A DNA stretch of 11,452 nucleotides from contig JAESSR010000271.1 in NCBI GenBank assembly GCA_016764015.1, forward strand, positions 1-11,452, written 5' to 3'. Every line of letters begins with the position of its first letter. The first letter of the stretch is position 1. The position numbers were made by a program, and so were the translations under genes. The notes under the pieces were generated by a model. That model was not told where the DNA came from. It did no database searches and saw only the letters and a list, made by a program, of their open reading frames with translations. The DNA is from Phycisphaerales bacterium (GTDB lineage Bacteria; Planctomycetota; Phycisphaerae; Phycisphaerales; UBA1924). Positions 7,724 to 11,452 of this stretch are shown one piece after another.

Positions 7724-7986
7724 CGTTTGGTCTCCGCGTATTCAATCGTGATTCGTCCCGCCCACCCGTTCTGTCCAGCTAGGTGAGAAACGGGACAAGG
7801 TGTGCTCAAAGAAAGAGCCAGCGCCGAAAGCGCCTGCGATGCAAAGGATAGCACACCTACCCCCATCAGGGTACCCCAACACCAACTCCTGTACGCACCA
7901 CAAACACCGCGGTTTCAACATTCACCCGCTCAACTCGCCCATTTGAACACCAACACAAAGCATGTTTGGGATATTTTCTCTCCCCC

Positions 7987-8904
7987 TCACCCAATCGTCC
8001 GCGTCACCGACACCCCCGCGTACAACCCCGCCACTTCCTGCCTCGCCACCGTCATCGGCGGATAACTATTATTTATCGGCTGAATCCGGATCATCTCGTT
8101 GCCCGCCTCGTCCGTCTGAAAATACACCCGCTTAAAAGTGCTCTCATCATCGCGCTCCAAACGCACAAAGCAGTCCATCCCATCGACAATCTCCCGCGCA
8201 GGCGAAAACACCACAATGTCCCCCTCGCGATAGTTGGGATCCATCGAATCCCCCACCACCCGAGCCGCAAACGCATCAGGATCATTCAGATCCGGTGCCC
8301 GTACATACTCGTCGGCGATCCGTGCCGGATACCCAAGATCAGAGAAATCCGCAGGATACCCCGCCGTCACCTTGTTAATCAAAGGCACCTCCATCGGCAG
8401 CATCCCAAGCGGTGCCATCCTCTTGCCAGCTCCTTCCTTCTCAACACCCTCTTCTTTCCATTCCTTTTCATGTTCCTCCTCAGCATCATTCACCGGATCA
8501 ATCCGATCAATCAGCTTCCGCAGCACACCCGATTCATACAACTTGTCGAGCGACGCCCCATCACGCGCACTCTGCGCCAGCATCCGCGCCAACGAAGACA
8601 CCGTCTCATCTCGCTGGCGAAGCTGCTCAAGGTCCTCACGGATCGGCATCGGGGTTTGATCCCACTGCGCACATGAAAACAACTCGCCCGACTGAAACGA
8701 GAGCGCCTGCTCGAGCTTCTCAATAATCGAAGCCGTAGGCGGCCCCTTGTGCCCATTCTCGATCGACGACAAATACGACTTGGCGCACCCAACCCGCAGA
8801 GCGAGCTGTGCCAATGACAATCCGTTCTGCAACCGTTGCTGCCGCAGTGTTGAGGCGAAGGTGCAATCCAATGAACGCCCGTGTTGATGAGGTTGGGATG
8901 ACAT
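7987..8904 (-). CDS. LexA/CI-like repressor: XRE HTH with S24 self-cleaving domain
   Basis: This 305-residue protein (start at 8904) has an N-terminal XRE/Cro helix-turn-helix (residues ~14-65; TLRQQRLQNGLSLAQLALRV then CAKSYLSSIENGHKG). A helical region and a Glu/Lys-rich linker (~145-165) follow, then a C-terminal S24 domain. The S24 features are complete: an Ala181-Gly182 cleavage site in VTAGYP, nucleophile Ser220 in VGDSMDP and general base Lys258 in TFKRVY. The Ser-Lys gap of 38 is close to that of LexA. Such proteins cut themselves when stimulated by RecA filaments after DNA damage, which inactivates repression. The frame is open to a GTG at 9030, but residues before MSSQPH look non-coding and the family starts near the HTH, so I chose 8904. 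It is divergent from the gene at 9132 and probably controls it; that is inference. At 305 residues it is longer than LexA (about 200), so phage-type CI is the closer analogy. Confidence 0.87.
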   Translation of the reverse strand: MSSQPHQHGRSLDCTFASTLRQQRLQNGLSLAQLALRVGCAKSYLSSIENGHKGPPTASIIEKLEQALSFQSGELFSCAQWDQTPMPIREDLEQLRQRDETVSSLARMLAQSARDGASLDKLYESGVLRKLIDRIDPVNDAEEEHEKEWKEEGVEKEGAGKRMAPLGMLPMEVPLINKVTAGYPADFSDLGYPARIADEYVRAPDLNDPDAFAARVVGDSMDPNYREGDIVVFSPAREIVDGMDCFVRLERDDESTFKRVYFQTDEAGNEMIRIQPINNSYPPMTVARQEVAGLYAGVSVTRTIG

Positions 8905-9015
8905 AATGGTCGAACGATTCCTGAGTCGAGGAGCTGAAATAGTGGATATCGGATTTTGGTCGGTATGCAGTGACCGGGATTGTGCGCTGAATTGTTGATA
9001 TACCATACAGTACCC

Positions 9016-9045
9016 TTGCAAAGTGTTCACGACTTGGTGTATACT
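9016..9045 (+). promoter_or_regulatory. Candidate promoter for the HTH / ABC-GNAT operon
   Basis: TTGCAA (9016-9021) and TATACT (9040-9045; one mismatch to TATAAT) are spaced by 18 bases. Transcription would start near 9052, giving a leader of about 80 bases before the ATG at 9132. The -10 box overlaps the palindrome GTATAC, so a bound repressor could block it. Confidence 0.45.
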
Positions 9046-9052
9046 TGAAAAA

Positions 9053-9079
9053 GATGGTTCTCTTTATTGTGAACCCATC
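9053..9079 (+). repeat. Inverted repeat at the predicted start of the operon message
   Basis: GATGGTTC (9053-9060), a ten-base gap and GAACCCATC (9071-9079) pair over eight positions with one bulged C. It begins right at the predicted transcription start. It could be a repressor operator on DNA or a hairpin at the 5' end of the message. Confidence 0.5.
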
Positions 9080-9120
9080 GCCGTGGAATGTCAAGGAAAA
9101 ATACAACAAATCTGAGTGAT

Positions 9121-9125
9121 GGAGG
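9121..9125 (+). promoter_or_regulatory. Strong Shine-Dalgarno for the double-HTH gene
   Basis: GGAGG lies six bases before ATG at 9132. It decides in favour of this gene and against the overlapping longer frame that opens at 9088, which has no ribosome binding site. Confidence 0.85.
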
Positions 9126-9131
9126 CAAATT

Positions 9132-9614
9132 ATGCGACGAACAACTGCCAACGCCGATTGGCTCGACCAAGCAAGCGACGATATTGACCTCCGAAGAAGG
9201 CACCGTGAGTCACTCACAGACCACATTGTCCACAGAGCAGACTGGCTCGAACCCGCAGATTGCGAACTCGTGCTGTCCATCTTTCGTGATGGTCGCACCG
9301 CTTGTTCGATCGCCAAACTCACCAACCAACCACCACGAATCATCCGCAAACGAATCAAACGCCTCGTCAATCGCCTCAACGATCCATGCGTCGCGTATGT
9401 CATCGCCCATCATGACCAGTGGAGCAAATCACGAAGAGAGATCGCCCACGCTCTCTTCATCCAAGGCTATTCCATGCGCGAGACAACCGACGAACTCGGA
9501 GTCAGCCTCTACAGCGTGCGCAAACACCGTCAAGAGATCGAAGCAATGTGCCAAGCAACCCTCTCCTCAAAATCAGAATCCACAGGCACATCAAACCTGC
9601 GCGCCTGGCGATAA
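9132..9614 (+). CDS. Small double helix-turn-helix protein, sigma-region-4-like, first gene of the operon
   Basis: This 160-residue basic protein appears to contain two helix-turn-helix units. The first (~43-82) reads DCELVLSIFRDGRTACSIAK then PPRIIRKRIKRLVNRL, resembling sigma-70 region 4. The second (~102-138) reads REIAHALFIQGYSMRETTDE then LGVSLYSVRKHRQEIEAM, also sigma-4/LuxR-like. No core-binding sigma region 2 is visible, so it is unlikely to be a full sigma factor. It has a perfect Shine-Dalgarno and begins the rightward gene set opposite the S24 repressor. I recall planctomycete proteins of this shape beside ABC-GNAT genes, but cannot confirm that here. It could activate the operon or act as a small DNA-recognition subunit. 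The next gene follows after 19 bases. Confidence 0.8.
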   Translation: MRRTTANADWLDQASDDIDLRRRHRESLTDHIVHRADWLEPADCELVLSIFRDGRTACSIAKLTNQPPRIIRKRIKRLVNRLNDPCVAYVIAHHDQWSKSRREIAHALFIQGYSMRETTDELGVSLYSVRKHRQEIEAMCQATLSSKSESTGTSNLRAWR

Positions 9615-9633
9615 CCACACAACGAGCACACAA

Positions 9634-11049
9634 ATGGGATGGAACCAACCAAAGAAACTCAATGAACCAGTTTGGATTCAAACGCCGAGCAACGCCTCAC
9701 CGTGCGCATTGCGCGCCTGCGCCAGCTTCGGGCTCATCATTGATCACCAACCACTCACCCATACAACTCAACCCAAAATCACTCACCCATCACCCGACCA
9801 ACTCAGCCGCATCCAATCATCATCAACCGTCCTCCTCACTGGCGCATCGGGTTCTGGAAAATCATCCCTGCTTCGAGGCATCCGCCTCGCACTCCTCAAC
9901 GAACACAACACGGTTCACTATGTGAATGATTCACCTACCACGCACAACCAATCCATCGCCATGATCGATCAACTCACAGGCCCACTCACCGAACGCCTGA
10001 CAACACTCTCGCACTGTGGGCTCGCCGAGCCGAGCCTCTGGGCACAACCCCCATCTTGCCTCTCCGTCGGACAACGCGCCCGACTCAACCTCGCCGTCAC
10101 CATGCACAGCGCACACCCCGGCGACACAGTCATCGCCGACGAGTTCGCCACCTCGCTCGACCGAGCCAACGCCTACGCCCTTGCCAAAACCATGGCCCGA
10201 TGGGCAAAGAACGCCAAGGTCACACTCATCGCCGCCACCCCCCACGAAGACATGGAAGCGATGCTCAACCCAGACCTCGTCATTGATCTCAACACGAATA
10301 CTACGAAAAACGCATGCAATCATGTCAATCAACCCATCCAAATCACCACAGGCTCAATCGCAGACTACCACACCCTCGCCCACCTCCACTATCGCAGCGC
10401 CCAACCCGCGACGCATACACTGATCCTCAAAGCATCGCGCACCGTCCCGATCCTCGGCAGCATCCTCGCGGGTGTCCTCGTCATCTCCATGCCCACGCTC
10501 AACTCCTCATGGCGAGATCGAGCATGGCCAGGCTTTTTTACAACTACAAATAAATCGCTCAACGCCAAACGCATCAACACGCATCTCCGTTGCATCTCGC
10601 GCGTCATCGTTGAGCCTCGTTCACGCGGGCTCGGCGTCGCCAGCTCGCTCGTCCGCCACTACCTCGCCAACCCACAAACACACGCGACCGAATCCATCGC
10701 CGCGATGGGTGCCGTCTGCCCGTTCTTTGAACGCGCAAGCATGACCCCATACCAACTCCCCCACACACCCGTCGATCTCCGACTACTCGATGCGCTCGAA
10801 CACCAACAACTCACCCTCGATAAGCTCATCCGCACCTCAATAGAACCAAACACACTCATCGCCCGCGAGCTCATCACCTGGAGCAAAGCACGAAGAATCA
10901 TCGGCTCAGGAACCCCCGATCACCAAACAGTCAAACGCCTCGCCCCCATCGCAGCCTGTCGCCTGCTCGCTTCTCCCCGCGCATACGCCCATGTACACAA
11001 CGACTTGACAATGGGAAATGACAAGGATGAACAAACACGACTCGATTAA
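9634..11049 (+). CDS. ABC-type ATPase fused to GNAT acetyltransferase domain (COG2401-like)
   Basis: This 471-residue soluble protein has no membrane segment. The N-terminal half is a complete ABC ATPase: Walker A GASGSGKS (residues 70-77), signature LSVGQ (143-147), Walker B with Asp169-Glu170 (TVIADEF), D-loop Ser174-Leu-Asp176 and switch His204 in AATPHED. The C-terminal half (~240-400) resembles a GNAT acetyltransferase. It starts GSIADYHTLAHLHYRS, has the acetyl-CoA loop RSRGLGVA (329-336) after a beta strand SRVIVEP, and ends with AAMGAVCPFFERASM. This fusion corresponds to the orthologous group described as an ABC-type ATPase fused to a predicted acetyltransferase. It is not a transporter subunit; the signature and lack of partners suggest a DNA- or protein-handling ATPase. 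The ATG at 9634 lies 19 bases after the upstream stop and has only a weak ribosome binding site. The frame stays open back to 9088, but that extension overlaps the upstream gene and is low-complexity. Confidence 0.85.
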   Translation: MGWNQPKKLNEPVWIQTPSNASPCALRACASFGLIIDHQPLTHTTQPKITHPSPDQLSRIQSSSTVLLTGASGSGKSSLLRGIRLALLNEHNTVHYVNDSPTTHNQSIAMIDQLTGPLTERLTTLSHCGLAEPSLWAQPPSCLSVGQRARLNLAVTMHSAHPGDTVIADEFATSLDRANAYALAKTMARWAKNAKVTLIAATPHEDMEAMLNPDLVIDLNTNTTKNACNHVNQPIQITTGSIADYHTLAHLHYRSAQPATHTLILKASRTVPILGSILAGVLVISMPTLNSSWRDRAWPGFFTTTNKSLNAKRINTHLRCISRVIVEPRSRGLGVASSLVRHYLANPQTHATESIAAMGAVCPFFERASMTPYQLPHTPVDLRLLDALEHQQLTLDKLIRTSIEPNTLIARELITWSKARRIIGSGTPDHQTVKRLAPIAACRLLASPRAYAHVHNDLTMGNDKDEQTRLD

Positions 11050-11215
11050 AATCAATCAGCCAACAACAGAACACAACACCGAAAAACTACCAAGCGCACT
11101 CACCTTCTTCGTAAATACCAAACAACGAAGAATGCTCATCAATGCGCTCGCTGCGTTTTCAACCGACCGATCCCAAGCGATCCTCATCGCGCTGGGCGTT
11201 GTCGAAAATAAATAA
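11027..11215 (+). CDS. Small hypothetical protein overlapping the end of the ABC-GNAT gene
   Basis: This 62-residue protein has a polar N-terminus and a helical C-terminal half, FFVNTKQRRMLINALAAFST then DRSQAILIALGV. No known domain is recognised with certainty. The start at 11027 has GGGA ten bases upstream; an ATG at 11018 is also in frame but sits too close to that site. Either start lies inside the upstream gene, so translation is probably coupled. Its position between the ATPase and the next gene suggests a shared function. Because the overlap constrains only the first residues, coding status rests mainly on the uninterrupted frame and the fit to the gene string. Confidence 0.6.
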   Translation: MNKHDSIKINQPTTEHNTEKLPSALTFFVNTKQRRMLINALAAFSTDRSQAILIALGVVENK

Positions 11216-11244
11216 TAAATCAAATCAACAAATCAAAGAAAGAT

Positions 11245-11452
11245 ATGAACATGGAAGATTTTTCCGACGCGCTCAATCAGAGCGAAAACACGATCGACAA
11301 CCCGATCGAAGACACCCAAACAACAATCACAGGCTCATGCCCAACAAGCGACGACGAACTCCACGCGTGGATTCTCGACAAACTCGCCATCCGCGTCGTG
11401 CGCCAGCCTTTGATCGACGGGCACAACGCACCATTCGAGTACCTCTGCCACG
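11245..11452 (+). CDS. 5' part of a gene cut by the window edge; possibly terminase-like
   Basis: An open frame runs from ATG 11245 to the window end, giving 69 residues. The first ~35 are acidic and polar. They are followed by DDELHAWILDKLAIRVVRQP and then LIDGHNAPFEYLCH. From memory, the pattern of an LHAW-like helix, then a short segment, then H-x-AP-x-x-YL precedes the ATPase domain of a terminase-like family in planctomycete genomes, but the Walker A that would prove it lies beyond the window. An in-frame ATG at 11251 is an alternative start; the ribosome binding site of both is weak (AAAGAAAGA). The gene follows the small ORF by 29 bases on the same strand, consistent with one operon. 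Confidence 0.6.
   Translation, partial: MNMEDFSDALNQSENTIDNPIEDTQTTITGSCPTSDDELHAWILDKLAIRVVRQPLIDGHNAPFEYLCH

Larger units (their letters stand above)
8905..9131. promoter_or_regulatory. Divergent control region between the repressor and the rightward operon
   Basis: This 227-bp spacer should hold promoters for both directions and the repressor's operators. For the rightward gene there is a reasonable promoter, listed separately. For the leftward gene the best candidate is an extended -10, TGGTATATC, on the minus strand over 8997-9005, which is weak. Symmetric sites include a near-palindrome TGATATACCA (8996-9005, eight of ten positions symmetric) on that candidate -10, GTATAC (9038-9043) inside the rightward -10, CGGT-N8-ACCG (8961-8976), and the longer inverted repeat at 9053-9079. 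I cannot say which, if any, the repressor binds. Confidence 0.5.

Noticed and set aside
7724..7986. 263-bp spacer between the HTH-membrane gene and the S24 repressor, checked for an RNA gene, CRISPR or attachment site
   Set aside because: I saw only short hairpins and no repeats, tRNA-like fold or duplicated core. It probably holds the promoter of the leftward HTH-membrane gene, but no good -35/-10 pair was found.
7966..8676. Plus-strand open frame opposite the S24 repressor
   Set aside because: The product is Arg/His/Pro-rich with no domain, typical of the antisense of a GC-biased gene. The minus-strand product has complete XRE and S24 motifs.
8905..9030. N-terminal extension of the S24 repressor to a GTG at 9030
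   Set aside because: The extra 42 residues show no domain-like pattern and would cover the divergent promoter region. The HTH begins soon after the ATG at 8904.
9088..9633. Frame of the ABC-GNAT gene remains open upstream to 9088, which would make a 653-residue protein
   Set aside because: The extension overlaps the double-HTH gene with its perfect Shine-Dalgarno, has no ribosome binding site of its own and reads as low-complexity Ser/Thr/Gln. It is an effect of codon bias.

Overview
The window looks like chromosomal DNA of a planctomycete, probably class Phycisphaerae. The clues are two secreted proteins ending in the same cysteine-bounded dockerin-like tail (the 'GC-type' dockerin I associate with this group), an excisionase-like HTH protein with two C-terminal membrane helices of a type I know from planctomycetes, and a futalosine-pathway-like UbiA prenyltransferase. 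These taxonomic points rest on recalled family knowledge; no database was searched.

Layout. 3-4546 (+): a secreted subtilisin-like protease of KP-43 type, then an FG-GAP/VCBS propeller protein. Both have signal peptides and both end in the GC-type dockerin, so they are probably exported and held at the cell surface by the same system. The second gene has its own extended -10 promoter, and a strong terminator closes the block. 4640-5587 (+): a UbiA-family polyprenyltransferase. 5667-6799 (+): a GbsR/MarR-type regulator, apparently leaderless, overlapping by 4 bp an unrecognised protein with a 12-bp tandem repeat. 6881-7723 (-): the HTH plus membrane-helix protein, followed on its own strand by a good hairpin terminator.

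7987-11452 is the most interesting part. A LexA/CI-like repressor (XRE HTH plus S24 self-cleaving domain, with the Ala-Gly cleavage site and Ser/Lys pair visible) is read leftward. Divergent from it, across a 227-bp control region, is a rightward gene set: a small double-HTH protein with a perfect Shine-Dalgarno, an ABC-type ATPase fused to a GNAT acetyltransferase (COG2401-like), an overlapping 62-residue protein, and a gene cut by the window edge whose visible start resembles, from memory, a terminase-like family. The arrangement resembles a prophage immunity switch controlling a DNA-packaging or processing module, but no integrase, capsid or attachment site is visible. My working idea is a damage-responsive, phage-derived module fixed in the chromosome. 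That idea is inference.

The + strand is richer in C than G in the rows I counted inside both a plus-strand and a minus-strand gene, so the skew probably follows replication rather than transcription.
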